This document shows positions 44,038 through 54,600 of a stretch of DNA of 64,000 nt, one piece after another. A model generated the notes under the pieces. It saw nothing but the letters and a program-made list of their open reading frames with translations, did no database searches and was not told the DNA's origin. The translations under genes were made by a program, and so were the position numbers. Each line of letters starts with the position of its first letter. The first letter of the stretch is position 1. Source of the DNA: DAINPP01 sp036743375 (GTDB lineage Bacteria; Thermotogota; Thermotogae; MWEM01); contig DAINPP010000010.1 in assembly GCA_036743375.1 (NCBI GenBank), positions 4,644-68,643 of the forward strand, written 5' to 3'.

Positions 44038-44144
44038 CTGGCTTATAGCATTTCCATTCAACTCAAAAATAGAATAACAATATTAAAGCAAAAAAATATG
44101 ATAAAATAAATTACGACAAAAAATAATAAATACGAGGTGTGAAT

Positions 44145-47100
44145 ATGAAATCCAAGTGTTTCATTGTGATACTGTGTGTTTTTATCCCCTTTGTCTTCAT
44201 TTCTTGTCTGAAAGACAAATTCTTTGTCAAGCCGCTAGTTGAGGATTCTGCTCAGCTTTTGCTCTCAGAAATCCAAGATCAATACAAGGTCGAAGATTAC
44301 ACTCATCTCGGCCGCTATCTTTTTACCGTGGAAAAAAAACTACTTTTAAAACAATTTGGTGACACTTCAAAACTCGCCCTTGAAATCGGAAATTATTCCT
44401 TTCCGCTGAAAACGCATAAGGTCAACCAGAATCTCATGGTGGCGTTTCCAGATGAAATCATAGGAACAGCAGCTATTGAAAACGGGGTAATCAAGCAGAA
44501 ACAACCGTTAGTTCAGAGAGATTCAGACAATAACTCTCCGCTCAGCTTGGAAGATGTCATCATCACGGGAACCATAACACAAAATGGGACGAATACATAT
44601 GAACTGAACCTCGAAGATTATCTGCAGCTAAAAGAAAATAATACTTCAATCATATTCTCAAACGGTATTTTAATTCGACCCTCCTATATAAAATCCTGTG
44701 AAAACAACATGTATGCGATAAGAATCTATTATGATGCAAGGCAGGCCGCTTCGGAACACACCACCTGTGCCGCTTTTGAATTTCTAAAAAGCAGGACAAA
44801 TCATGAACAGCTACTGTATTTCGGAAATACAAATCAGGCCGTTCTGCAGGAAAACGGAAGCGTAACCATAACAGCTCCCGATACGAGAGACCGGCTTCGT
44901 CAGATAGGAACTGAAGGCGAACTGAACGGAAACAACACCTTTCAGATCATACGGGATGATACCAATCAATGCTATGTGATTCGTATAGACCGAGATGTGC
45001 TGACTCAAAACCACGATTATGAGGATACCTATTGCTTCAAGGCCCAATTGAAAGCAACAACCGATTGTGAATGGAGACCCATTGATACATCCATCTACGA
45101 AACTTCCATTCCATATGCCGAGAATGCCGGAAGTGAAACGATCAGAAACGCAAGATTTTCAGCCGATTTAAAACTCGGGCTCTATGGCTCCGACGGAATA
45201 AAACGCGGCGCGTACAACTCCATGAGTGAAGCCGTATATCAGGCACAGACAGGCGACACCATCCTCGTCAACGGACCTTTCAGCTTCATCGAAAGCACTC
45301 AGTCGTATATCAACGACATCGAACTGACCATCCTATCGAACGACGCGCCATTCACACTGGATTATACGGGAAGCGCCACGAGGGCCTTTATGATAGACGG
45401 ATCAGCTTCGCTGACGATCAGTGATGTCATCATTCAAAATGCCGATATAACGTATATGGGAGCCGCTTTCTACGTAACCGGAACAACACCGTCTCTCACC
45501 ATCAGAGACTCCGTTATCGGAACAAATACGGCAGACTATTTTGGCGGAGCCATTGCCCTGATGAGAGGAGAAACTCTGATAGAAGGCTGTACCCTCACCA
45601 GCAATACCGTCAGTGGAAGTGGCGGGGCGCTCTACAACAACGCAAGCTGCACAATCAGAGACAGCTTTATATCACAGAATCATGCCACGTCGATTGGCGG
45701 TTCCATCTACAATCTCAAAGAACTGACCTTCTACCGCAATATCACCACCTCAAATACGGCCAATACGGGGACAAACGGTATTTTTATCCATAACCAGTCA
45801 CAGGTCTACAGCAGTTCCAATGAAGAATGGCGTCATTTCAACTCTCCGCAGGCGACCGTACGGATAATAGAAAAAAAAGATGAGCCCGAAAACAGTTATT
45901 CTGATCAGGGAGACTCCGAAGGCGACTGTATTTATGTACAAAACACCAGAGAAACCCTTGCAGGCTCTCTCAAACTGATACCTTCTACCAGCACGGAGTA
46001 TGAAAAACAGCTCATCGAAATCCGATACGAAACCGGTGATTTCTTCTGCGAAGGCAGTATCACCATCGATATACCCGAGAACTTCAACATCACCGACACT
46101 TCTTCCGTTACCATCGGAACAGACAATGCAACAGAAGCGTCCGTTTACACCCACGATTTACACAGCATCACGGTAGGCGGACTGAACGGTGAAAATGGCG
46201 TTACGGTAAAACTCACCATACAGGCCAGTGTACCAACCGGATACCCCGATCCTGTTCAATCGAGAAACATCACTTATCCTTTCACCGCGATTTCAGATGC
46301 GGATGGAACGGGAAACGCCTGGAGCAGTTCTCCAAAAAGCACGGCAAACTTCGAATCTTTCAACTATTCGGTCTGTACGGATGTCAGGATCAAAGCGGAA
46401 TATACTTATCTGAAACTCATGACAAACGAGGCCACTCCCATTCAATACGAGGCACAGACCGCCGGACAGACAACGGCAGCCTCCATCACCGACGCGCTCG
46501 AATCCGCAGACGGCTCGAACCAGAGTTACCGGATAGATGTGCCGGGCGGTACGCTCAATCCGGCGGATATACTTCCCGCAGAAGCCACACTGACCGTTAC
46601 CGCTGAACACGGAAACGTCTCTGAATTTACCGTGTACAGAGAAAACGGTGATTTCAGGCTGATCCGCACATCGGGCAAATACAATCTGTACAAAACGTTG
46701 ACGGAAGCCATTTCAGCAGCTGAAAACGGCCAAAAATACACGATCGAATCCTCTTCAACATCAGAAATAAAAGAGCCGGAACTTGTCATCAACTCTACAA
46801 AAGAAATCATTATAAAACCGGCGGCAAACGTCTCACGGATCACATTAAACGGAAATGATATACACAGAGTGCTCTCCGTTTCCGGCAACGCCAGTGTGAC
46901 ACTGATATCCACAACGATCAGGATGGGGAGAACATCAGCGGATGGCGGCGGAATTCATATGGCCGGAGCGAAGCTTTATCTGGAAAACTGTACGGTAGAA
47001 AATAATTACAGTAGCACGAATGGCGGTGGGATTTATTTTGGCGGCGGTCTGCTCACCCTTTCGAACATAACGATTCAAAACAACAACAGCGGAAATAACG

Positions 47101-47390
47101 GCGGCGGGATTTATCTCACACCTGCATCCGGAATGCCGGAACTCCACTTTAACAGTGGCAGTATTAACAGTAACGGCGCCACCAATTACGGCGGCGGGAT
47201 ATACAAAAATGCCGGAAATATCTATACCGTTAACGGACAATGGAACGGAGGAGCCGTTCCAATGGGGCCCGGACAGTATAACGTCAATTTCTCAGTCGAT
47301 ACACAAGGTACCTGCCACGAGAACGACACGTCATATCCAGCAAAGGTCTACGGCAACTCCGCGGCGCAGGGCAGTCAGATGATGATGTAA
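44145..47390 (+). CDS. Large surface lipoprotein with right-handed beta-helix repeats
   Basis: A 1081-residue exported protein. The lipobox is FVFISC; the mature protein starts at that Cys. The first 350 residues are unique, and residues about 355-545 (TILVNGPFSFIE ... GGAIALMRGETLIEGCTLTSN) and about 860-1050 (GGGIYFGGGLLTLSNITIQNN) form two blocks of parallel beta-helix repeats like those of PMP/adhesin proteins, separated by a beta-sandwich-like region. NGGGIY-type repeats are evident in the second block. The ATG at 44145 has GAGGTG in front; the frame opens with GTG two codons earlier. It resembles surface adhesins or polymorphic proteins, but the ligand is unknown. Confidence 0.78.
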   Translation: MKSKCFIVILCVFIPFVFISCLKDKFFVKPLVEDSAQLLLSEIQDQYKVEDYTHLGRYLFTVEKKLLLKQFGDTSKLALEIGNYSFPLKTHKVNQNLMVAFPDEIIGTAAIENGVIKQKQPLVQRDSDNNSPLSLEDVIITGTITQNGTNTYELNLEDYLQLKENNTSIIFSNGILIRPSYIKSCENNMYAIRIYYDARQAASEHTTCAAFEFLKSRTNHEQLLYFGNTNQAVLQENGSVTITAPDTRDRLRQIGTEGELNGNNTFQIIRDDTNQCYVIRIDRDVLTQNHDYEDTYCFKAQLKATTDCEWRPIDTSIYETSIPYAENAGSETIRNARFSADLKLGLYGSDGIKRGAYNSMSEAVYQAQTGDTILVNGPFSFIESTQSYINDIELTILSNDAPFTLDYTGSATRAFMIDGSASLTISDVIIQNADITYMGAAFYVTGTTPSLTIRDSVIGTNTADYFGGAIALMRGETLIEGCTLTSNTVSGSGGALYNNASCTIRDSFISQNHATSIGGSIYNLKELTFYRNITTSNTANTGTNGIFIHNQSQVYSSSNEEWRHFNSPQATVRIIEKKDEPENSYSDQGDSEGDCIYVQNTRETLAGSLKLIPSTSTEYEKQLIEIRYETGDFFCEGSITIDIPENFNITDTSSVTIGTDNATEASVYTHDLHSITVGGLNGENGVTVKLTIQASVPTGYPDPVQSRNITYPFTAISDADGTGNAWSSSPKSTANFESFNYSVCTDVRIKAEYTYLKLMTNEATPIQYEAQTAGQTTAASITDALESADGSNQSYRIDVPGGTLNPADILPAEATLTVTAEHGNVSEFTVYRENGDFRLIRTSGKYNLYKTLTEAISAAENGQKYTIESSSTSEIKEPELVINSTKEIIIKPAANVSRITLNGNDIHRVLSVSGNASVTLISTTIRMGRTSADGGGIHMAGAKLYLENCTVENNYSSTNGGGIYFGGGLLTLSNITIQNNNSGNNGGGIYLTPASGMPELHFNSGSINSNGATNYGGGIYKNAGNIYTVNGQWNGGAVPMGPGQYNVNFSVDTQGTCHENDTSYPAKVYGNSAAQGSQMMM

Positions 47391-47397
47391 AAATCAA

Positions 47398-47437
47398 AAA
47401 AAAGACGGACTTTTTATCATAAAAGTCCGTCTTTTTT
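47398..47437. terminator. Bidirectional intrinsic terminator
   Basis: The arms AAAGACGGACTTTT (47401-47414) and AAAAGTCCGTCTTT (47421-47434) pair perfectly around a 6-nt loop, with A and T runs on the flanks. It ends both the beta-helix gene and the convergent flavin-reductase gene; the last codons of the latter are inside the stem. Confidence 0.92.
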
Positions 47438-47995
47438 CCGTTCCTGAATGATCTTTTTCCCCTCGTGATAACCCGTCCCTATCACCTCACCGGGTCCGTA
47501 ATACTGGTTGTTCAAACCGTATAGAATCGTATTTATCCCTTCAAAGTTTATCTTTTCCCCCTCAATCAGATCATCTCGAACAATCGTCTCAAGGACACGG
47601 GCAACGAAGATGACACGCGTTTCCACAGTTACGGATTCCACCACCCGGCAGCAGAGAGAAATCGGGGTCTCTTCCGCATATGGAATTCCTTCTCGCGAAA
47701 GCTGTGTCGAAATCAGCAAAGATTTATCCACATCCTTACCGGATTTCATTCCGCAATAATCCACGACATCCAGCATCTCCCGACTGGGAACATTGACACT
47801 GAACAATCCATGTTCCTTCAGTCCTTGCGTTGAAAAATGATCCCGATGAAGACTGAGCATGAGAAGCGGCGGATTCAGCCCTGCAATCGACACATCGCCA
47901 ATGGTTGTATAGTTTACTCTCTCTTTCACAGTGGTTCCCACTAAAACGATGGGAACCGGATGAAGTAAAGGGATTACCCGTTTTAAGTCCGACAC
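47417..47995 (-). CDS. Flavin reductase-like domain protein
   Basis: A 192-residue FMN-binding protein of the flavin reductase/flavoredoxin family: PVPIVLVGTTVKERVNYTT near the N-terminus, the FMN-binding region IAGLNPPLLMLSLHRDHFSTQG and FSVNVPSRE. Such proteins reduce flavin or act as electron carriers in anaerobes. Its stop codon lies within the shared terminator stem. The start is ATG? or GTG (codon at 47995) behind AGGAGGCGATTG. The partner is unknown. Confidence 0.8.
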   Translation of the reverse strand: MSDLKRVIPLLHPVPIVLVGTTVKERVNYTTIGDVSIAGLNPPLLMLSLHRDHFSTQGLKEHGLFSVNVPSREMLDVVDYCGMKSGKDVDKSLLISTQLSREGIPYAEETPISLCCRVVESVTVETRVIFVARVLETIVRDDLIEGEKINFEGINTILYGLNNQYYGPGEVIGTGYHEGKKIIQERKKDGLL

Positions 47996-48053
47996 ACAAT
48001 CGCCTCCTGAAAATTAAACGATCAATACGAATTACAGGGTATTCACAAAATAC

Positions 48054-49178
48054 TCATTGTCCTACATCATCAAGCTTCAAACAGTTGCAACGGTTTCTTC
48101 CCTGCTTCTTTGCCTCGTAGAGGCAGGCATCTGCCGTATTGACCAGCCTGGCCGGCTGAAGACCGTTTACGGAATCGTTAAAAACCACACCGATACTCAC
48201 CGTGATATTCAGATCTGTTCCATCGGCTGAAACGGGCGTATTCTGTATTCTTTTCCGTATGGCTTCGGCAAGTTCAGTTACAGATATAAAGGTATCCGTT
48301 CCGTGAAGCAGAACCGCAAATTCCTCGCCACCCCAGCGTGAGACCACGCCTCTTTGACCAACCACATCCGTTATCACCTGTGCCAGTTTTATCAGTACCT
48401 TATCCCCGGTCAAATGGCCATAATTATCGTTGATCAGTTTAAAATAATCGATATCCAGGATCATCAACGTCAGCGTCTGATCCTCATGAAACACTTTTAT
48501 CGTTCGATCCAGCAATTCATTAAATCCGTGGCGGTTATACACCCCTGTCAGGGCATCATGACGGTATAGAAACTGATAGCGCTTCTGAAGATCCACAAGC
48601 ATTTTATAGGTTTGTTCACGAACATATTCAATAAAGTAACCGATTGCAAAGAAAGCAGCATACGCGAGTGGAAATCGTGTCTTGAAAGCCATAGAATAAT
48701 CATACCGTACAAAGGAATAACCAACGGGTGTTGACAGTAAAAAGAAAATAATGCCAAACATCACCAGGCTGAAAATCGTCCCACTCTTCCTCCCATAAAC
48801 GAGCATCCCGCAGGACGGGAGCAACAGTATCCATATGATACTGAATCCCTCCGGAGAACCGGAGATCAGAAAATAGACATACAGTACGATCACCATAAAG
48901 GCAAACACGATCTTCGGAATCCATTTTCTCGTCGTTACCAAGATAAACAGAACCATATCCAGAAATGAACAGATACTGAATAGAAAAGTAGCGAGTGTCA
49001 GAAATCCCTCATGCATGAACAGGTTGATACACGTCATAACGACTGCCACTATTCCAAGTATGAAGGTTATAATGATGAACTGCGCACGAAACCGGTCTTC
49101 ATCATTTTTAAGGATTTCCGGAGTAAAAAAACCTTTCAGAAATCTGTTTCTCACGGCCTTGCTTACACCTCGTTTCAT
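48054..49178 (-). CDS. Membrane-anchored GGDEF diguanylate cyclase
   Basis: A 374-residue protein with six or seven membrane helices (about 35-190) and a C-terminal GGDEF domain (about 210-370). The active-site loop is RWGGEEFAVLL with LTGVYNRHG before it and MILDIDYFKLINDNYGH, so cyclase activity is expected. No RxxD inhibitory site stands five residues before GGEEF. The membrane part does not match a sensor domain that I know. ATG start with ACGAGG upstream is not visible on the ORF; the codon used is the first in frame. Confidence 0.88.
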   Translation of the reverse strand: MKRGVSKAVRNRFLKGFFTPEILKNDEDRFRAQFIIITFILGIVAVVMTCINLFMHEGFLTLATFLFSICSFLDMVLFILVTTRKWIPKIVFAFMVIVLYVYFLISGSPEGFSIIWILLLPSCGMLVYGRKSGTIFSLVMFGIIFFLLSTPVGYSFVRYDYSMAFKTRFPLAYAAFFAIGYFIEYVREQTYKMLVDLQKRYQFLYRHDALTGVYNRHGFNELLDRTIKVFHEDQTLTLMILDIDYFKLINDNYGHLTGDKVLIKLAQVITDVVGQRGVVSRWGGEEFAVLLHGTDTFISVTELAEAIRKRIQNTPVSADGTDLNITVSIGVVFNDSVNGLQPARLVNTADACLYEAKKQGRNRCNCLKLDDVGQ

Positions 49179-49549
49179 CGAATCGTTAAAAAAAACATTA
49201 ACCTGATCTATTTTATATAGAAAAAACCTTATCCTATGAAGTTTATCATAGATTATGAAATCATACGGTTAATTGCCCAATTTTATTCATCGGTTAAGGG
49301 TATTGGGATAGGGAAGCTGTTTTTAAAAGTTGTAAACATCAATTGCTTCACTTCTTTTGTCTCTAAATACCCGAGGGTTGCAAGTGTAAAAATATCAGAA
49401 AATAAAAGGCTTAACGCATTGTAAATAATCACTATTATGTCAAAAAAGGGTGGAAAACCTTCCACCCTTATCATTTTTTATACGCATTTCCTTTATTAAC
49501 CATAAGTCCCTGCTGTTTGAACTTAACGGTTAATCTTCACTCGTAAAAA
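49179..49549. other. Intergenic region between the GGDEF gene and kdd
   Basis: About 370 bp. It holds the GGDEF promoter region at its left end (TATATAAAAT-type sequence near 49215) and the hairpin at 49446-49469. A 62-codon plus-strand frame (49236-49424) has no ribosome site or recognisable content. I see no gene. Confidence 0.5.
49446..49469 (-). terminator. Terminator downstream of kdd
   Basis: AAGGGTGGAA and TTCCACCCTT pair perfectly around AACC. On the minus strand a run of T follows the stem (CCCTTTTTTG), and on the plus strand a weaker T run follows a few bases later. Confidence 0.8.
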
Positions 49550-50458
49550 TTATCCATACCTCTTCTGGAAGAGTTCAAACAGTTTCTTATTCTCTCTGAC
49601 GACATCAAGCGCATAGGCCGCGTGATTGGTTGCATAACCGTTGCCGATGATCATGTTGACATCTTTTCCGACGCCTTCTGCTCCGAGGGCCGCCTTTGTG
49701 AAGCTCGTTGCCATAGAGAAGAAGTAGACATTGCCATGGTCTTTTGTGGCGAGGACGCAGGACATTTCGGTGTTGGGTGCGTTGACAACGTTGATCGTCA
49801 CATCACACATCTTTCCGTCTGTTGCATCGTGTACCATGTTGTAAACACCGACGGTATCCGTTGCATCCGTCTGAAGGATAAGATCACAGTAGCCCATTGC
49901 CTCGAGTTCATCTCTTCTGTCGTTATGATGGATGAGCCCAATGACCTTCCCCACACTGCCGGCCATCTTTTTGGCCACATAGCTGCAGAGCATACCGGAT
50001 TTTCCTGCGGCACCAAGGATCATGACGGTATCTCCGGGTTTGACCATCCTCGCCGTCTGAATCGGTGCGCCGGCTACATCGAGGATGGAGAGTGCGAGTG
50101 GTCTGGACATATCATCTGGCAGTTTACAGAGGACACCGCTTTCAAAGATGATCGCCTTTGCCTCAACCTCCACCTGTTCCCTGTCAAGATGTACTTTTCT
50201 GATCTTGTCTATCTTGAGTGGTGTGAGTGAAAGGGAGACGAGTGTTGCGACATGATCCCCTACTTTTACACCGTGTTTTTCCGTCATTTCCTTTGAGATC
50301 TCCGCTACAACACCAACGAGCATTCCACCGGATCCTGTNNNNNNNNNNNNNNNNNNNNNNNNNNNNNNNNNNNNNNNNNNNNNNNNNNNNNNNNNNNNNN
50401 NNNNNNNNNNNNNNNNNNNNNNNNNNNNNNNNNNNNNNCCGAATGGACTTACTTTCAT
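49550..50458 (-). CDS. kdd: L-erythro-3,5-diaminohexanoate dehydrogenase, interrupted by an assembly gap
   Basis: NAD-dependent oxidative deamination of 3,5-diaminohexanoate in lysine fermentation to butyrate and acetate. The sequenced part after the gap shows TGSGGMLVG, VGDHVATLVSLSLTPLKI, FESGVLCKLPDD, LDVAGAPIQTARMVKPGDTV, the Rossmann loop ILGAAGKSGML and the C-terminal GNGYATNHA. The start, MKVSPFG (ATG 50458 behind GGAGG), matches the family N-terminus. Between the two flanks lie 100 N. Known Kdd proteins have about 75-80 residues there, so the real gap is probably near 200 bp or more. No other lysine-pathway gene (kamA, kamDE, kce) is in the window. Confidence 0.88.
   Translation of the reverse strand: MKVSPFXXXXXXXXXXXXXXXXXXXXXXXXXXXXXXXXXXTGSGGMLVGVVAEISKEMTEKHGVKVGDHVATLVSLSLTPLKIDKIRKVHLDREQVEVEAKAIIFESGVLCKLPDDMSRPLALSILDVAGAPIQTARMVKPGDTVMILGAAGKSGMLCSYVAKKMAGSVGKVIGLIHHNDRRDELEAMGYCDLILQTDATDTVGVYNMVHDATDGKMCDVTINVVNAPNTEMSCVLATKDHGNVYFFSMATSFTKAALGAEGVGKDVNMIIGNGYATNHAAYALDVVRENKKLFELFQKRYG
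50339..50438. other. Assembly gap (100 N)
   Basis: Exactly 100 N inside kdd, the conventional placeholder for a gap of unknown length. Confidence 0.99.
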
Positions 50459-50504
50459 TTGTACCAACCTCCGTAAAATATAATTGCCCTTTTTTCTGTA
50501 TTTT

Positions 50505-50525
50505 TGGAGTTTCTTCGAAACTCCA
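50505..50525. repeat. Perfect inverted repeat between the parvulin gene and kdd
   Basis: TGGAGTTTC and GAAACTCCA pair around TTC. On the minus strand no T run follows (AAAAATACAG), so it is not a classical terminator. It lies 42-67 bp upstream of the kdd start and could be an operator or an mRNA processing hairpin. Confidence 0.4.
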
Positions 50526-50563
50526 TAGAAGCTTCAAAAAAAGAAACTTCATTCATGATCAGT

Positions 50564-51595
50564 TTAAAAACTCATTTCTATATTGTACTTTGCCTTTTCA
50601 TTCTGAAATTCCGTTTTCAACCAGTCCTCCCAGAGGGTGAGCTGTTTTTCTCTTTTGAGGATCAGTCTAACGTCTTCCTGTGCCTGATCCTGACCAAATT
50701 CTCCACCGCTGAATTCGGCAATCTTGAGGATGTGATAGCCAAGTTCAGTCTTGATCGGCCCGATAACATCTCCGGGATTTTTGTCGAAGGCAATGTCAAA
50801 ATCCGGAAACACGCCTCTTTCTATCCAGCCGAGGTCTCCATGATTGTTTCTGGTCAGATCATCCTTTGAATAGGCCAGAACGGCGGCGTCAAATCCCTGG
50901 CCGTTGATGGTATTAAATACGTTATTGATTGTTGTCGTATCGTTGAGCAGGATGTGATAGAGATGTACCGAATTGCTGTTCGTGTTGTCAACGGGATTCT
51001 GTGCCATGTATTCGGCAATCTCGCCATCGGATATCTGAACATAGTCAAAGAGGGCATCCATCAGTCCGAAATTGGCAAGCGTGAGTTTTCTCTGAAGTTC
51101 GAGATGCAGCTTGTAGTCGGCGAGGCTGTTGTAACCCTGTGTCAGGATGTACTGCTCAAATTCGTCCTCGTTGAGGTTGTTTGCGGCGAGGAGTTCTCCG
51201 AGAAAGGTGTTGATATACCCCGTCACATCTCCATCGTTAATCTGCACACCATTCTGCTTTGCGAGATCCACGAGGACAAGCGCATCAACAAGCGTGTAAA
51301 GGACGCGTTTTTTATAATCCACAAGGAAATCATATCCCGTTTCACTGGAAAGGAGTAATTCATAGAATCCTTCATTCGTCTCCTTGATCTTTAAGAGGGT
51401 AAACGGAAGATTCGTCTCCACATCCAACAGTCGGGCGGTAATCTCCTGTCCGTTGATACTTGCGACAACATAATCCGGATCAAGATCGAGTATGTCTGCG
51501 GATGTCTCTGACGAGAAACCCGCTATGCTCATCATGGATAATACGATAATTAAACTCAAAACTTTTAAAATGTCTCTTCGTTTCAGATTCTTCAA
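50564..51595 (-). CDS. Exported parvulin-type peptidyl-prolyl isomerase (SurA/PrsA-like)
   Basis: A 343-residue periplasmic chaperone candidate. A signal peptide (VLSLIIVLSMMSIAGFSS) lacks a lipobox, so the protein is soluble or membrane-held by its N-terminus. A helical chaperone region (about 60-205) precedes the parvulin domain (VHLYHILLND, GDLGWIERGVFPDFD, ELGYHILKI). The C-terminal helix is SurA-like. The TTG start has GGAGG upstream. It follows the O-antigen-ligase gene by 26 bp. Confidence 0.85.
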   Translation of the reverse strand: MKNLKRRDILKVLSLIIVLSMMSIAGFSSETSADILDLDPDYVVASINGQEITARLLDVETNLPFTLLKIKETNEGFYELLLSSETGYDFLVDYKKRVLYTLVDALVLVDLAKQNGVQINDGDVTGYINTFLGELLAANNLNEDEFEQYILTQGYNSLADYKLHLELQRKLTLANFGLMDALFDYVQISDGEIAEYMAQNPVDNTNSNSVHLYHILLNDTTTINNVFNTINGQGFDAAVLAYSKDDLTRNNHGDLGWIERGVFPDFDIAFDKNPGDVIGPIKTELGYHILKIAEFSGGEFGQDQAQEDVRLILKREKQLTLWEDWLKTEFQNEKAKYNIEMSF

Positions 51596-51621
51596 TTCAA
51601 GACCTCCTGAATAGGGTTCTG

Positions 51622-54600
51622 TTATTGTGAGATGACAACCGGAGGATTATCCCTGGCTTCCTGTATGATGTTCATGATCTCATCGTAATTGGCATCATCC
51701 CATCTCTCACCGGTAAACTGATTCAGTTTCCAATCGTCAAGCCACTTGCTCTCAAACTCACCCGCGTTGTTGGCATAGGTATACACACTCACGATCTGAT
51801 CCATGAACTGCGCCCGTTTCTGCACGAGGCTTTCATAGTTTGAGACGAAACTCTTGTATCGGTTTCTTTCGTCATCGGTGAGATAGCTGTTGTTCTTCAA
51901 GTCATCCACACACCAATCGTAGGCGACTTTCAGGAGTGTGAGTCCATCATCGAGCACGTAGATGGATTCCTGATAGAGGTTTTTCTCAAGGAATGCCTGT
52001 GCGATCTGTGCATAAACGCTTTCGATGTCATCTGGCACACCGGTTCTCTGTACGTTGTGCATCTGTTCCGAAGCCCAGACTCTCTTTTCAGAAACTTCCT
52101 TGACCTTCGGGTAAACGACGAGAACGGAATCCGATTTCAGCAGCAGGTCGATGTATTCCGAATAAATGCCTTCCCAGTCCGGGAAGAGATTCCAGTTGGC
52201 CGGAAGTTTGTAAATGGCCGTATCATACCATTTCTTGAAATCACCCAACGCGACCATCGCCTGATTCTGATGCAGCTCGATCAGTGGATTAAACTTATCA
52301 GCCAATTCAGGATGCTGCGTGACGATGTTTCGATAGGTATTCGACAGATTCTTGAGCATCACGTTGTAATTATAGTTAAAACTGCCGAGTATCTTGTAGG
52401 AATTCTTTTCGTTAAAACTCAGGAAGGATGATTCAAAGTAATCGATACCTGACTGATAGCGCTGTATATCATACCAGAGCGAGAGATCAACCATCGACAG
52501 CAGATCACTCAGATCATAGCCCTGAGCGATCAGTTCCTCTATCACGGCAAAATCATCCTTGAGGGGGTATTCTATGTACTGATCCTGTATGTATCTCATG
52601 TCATCCATTTTGGTTGTAAACTGCTTTCTCAGGGTGGCCATTGCATCTGCGCTTGAATTGAGCTCATTGTACATGAGTTCTTTTCTCTCCGCTCTGATCA
52701 TCATGAGGGACATGTAGAACATGCTCTTCCCGTAACAGTGTGAATAGTCAAGACTCGCGAGGAAATCATTCAGCCCGTTCTGATATCTTGCAAAGCGTTC
52801 ATTGGCGAGATAATTGAGGTTCTGATCTATCTGTCTGTAATAATCCTGAATCTTTGCCTCTTCGGATTTCACCTCTTTGTCCAACTCACTCAGAAGGGTG
52901 ATCCTCAGCTGGGCCTCATTCATGTTATTTGCCATCGACCCCATTTCAGACTTCTTTCTCGCAATATAGGTGTTTGGCTCAAGGACGGCGTACTGCCCTT
53001 CCCTGTTCTCCAGCAGGGTCTCCATCTGCTCAACCTGTGCCTGTTGCTGATTCAACTGGCTGATCTGCTGTTCGACCTGTCCGAGACTGGAATAATAACC
53101 ATTTCCGTCTTTGAAGAAGGCCTCTGCCATCATACTCTTGAATTTCAGTGTTCCGGCCATCACGCCAACACCGATCACGACAAAGAGTAATGCCAGGATA
53201 CCGGTCTTCTTCATATTCAGTTTGATCTCAAATCGTCTCTTTTTGTTGAAGTATCTTCCAAACCCGAGGCCGCCGATGGCAAGTGCCCAGAGTTGGTTTG
53301 GCAGAAGATGAAGCGGAAATTCAGTAAAACTGTGCCCGAGAATTTCCGTGAACGCAACCGCCAGCATAATCAACAGAATGGCATCGTCCGGATTTTCCTG
53401 ATCTTTGAGCATTCCGAAGAACATGATGAGAATGATCACCAGGGTGAAGACAATCGAGAGGATTCCAAGCAGTCCCATCTCTCCGAGGACCTGGAAATAA
53501 TCGTTATGGGTTCGCTTGAAGTTCGACCAGCCGTCGACATACTGCGGTTCATCATGAACGACTTCTCCCATGTAATCAACCGCACGAAGCATATAGGTAC
53601 CGATCCCGTTTCCGATGATCGGATAATCCTTGAACTGGTAAACCGAGGCCTTCCAGGCAAATACCCTTGCCTTACCACCGGTTGTCTGGAATCCTCTGGC
53701 ATCAAAGATGGATGACGTCCTTTCGGCAACATTTGTCCCCTTTGCCAACGGGTTATTCGGGTTGGAGAGGATGATCGGCAAGGCCAGTGCGATGACGAGC
53801 AAGGCAATCAGGAATAGGCGATTCGTCAGTTTCAGGGTGTCGGCCATCTTTGGAGAATAGGCCTTCATCTCCTGATAATTATCGGTAATCCCTTCCTTTT
53901 TCCGACTGTTTCTGTAATAAAGCCACGCGATAACAAACACAACAACACCGATTCCAAGGGAAAGAATAACCGCTCTCGTTCCGATGATCAACACGAGGAA
54001 ATAGAAAATGGCCGCGTTTATCAGCCCGATTGTCTTGATCACAATAACCGGTATGAAGAATTTCTTTGTCTGGGTCTTGTCTTTCGGCTTCCAGCCAAAA
54101 TCATAACTGAGTGCAAAGTAAACGGTGATCGGAAGCAGTGAGCCAAGAAAATCCGAGACAAAGTTTGGATTCCCGATGGTGGCCTTGATGGACATCTTCC
54201 CACCGCCACCATAAGAACCGAGGAAGAAGGATTGTCCGGTATAGTAGTTGAAGAGCGATTCAATGGCCACCATCGTTCCGGCTGTCATAACGGCGAGCAA
54301 GAAATAGGTAATCGCGCGTTTTTCCTCAAGAAAATTCGAGAAATACAGCACCATAAATCCCGTCAGAAAGGCATAAATCCCGATCTCAAATGAAAAGCTG
54401 AAATAGAGCGGGTTCTCCATCAGGACGGTAAACGTCGACAGGATGGCCGCGATTCCGAAGAGGAACCAGCCGAGATGCGCCCAGGTAAAGTACATATAGG
54501 AATCTTTATCTTTGATCTTTCTGACAAGATAAAGTGTCATGGATATGGTGAAGAATACGATGAGAAAGAAATACTTCGATGTACTGAATTCATAGGTCAG

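Noticed and set aside
49236..49424. 62-codon plus-strand ORF in the GGDEF-kdd gap
   Set aside because: No Shine-Dalgarno site and low-complexity translation.
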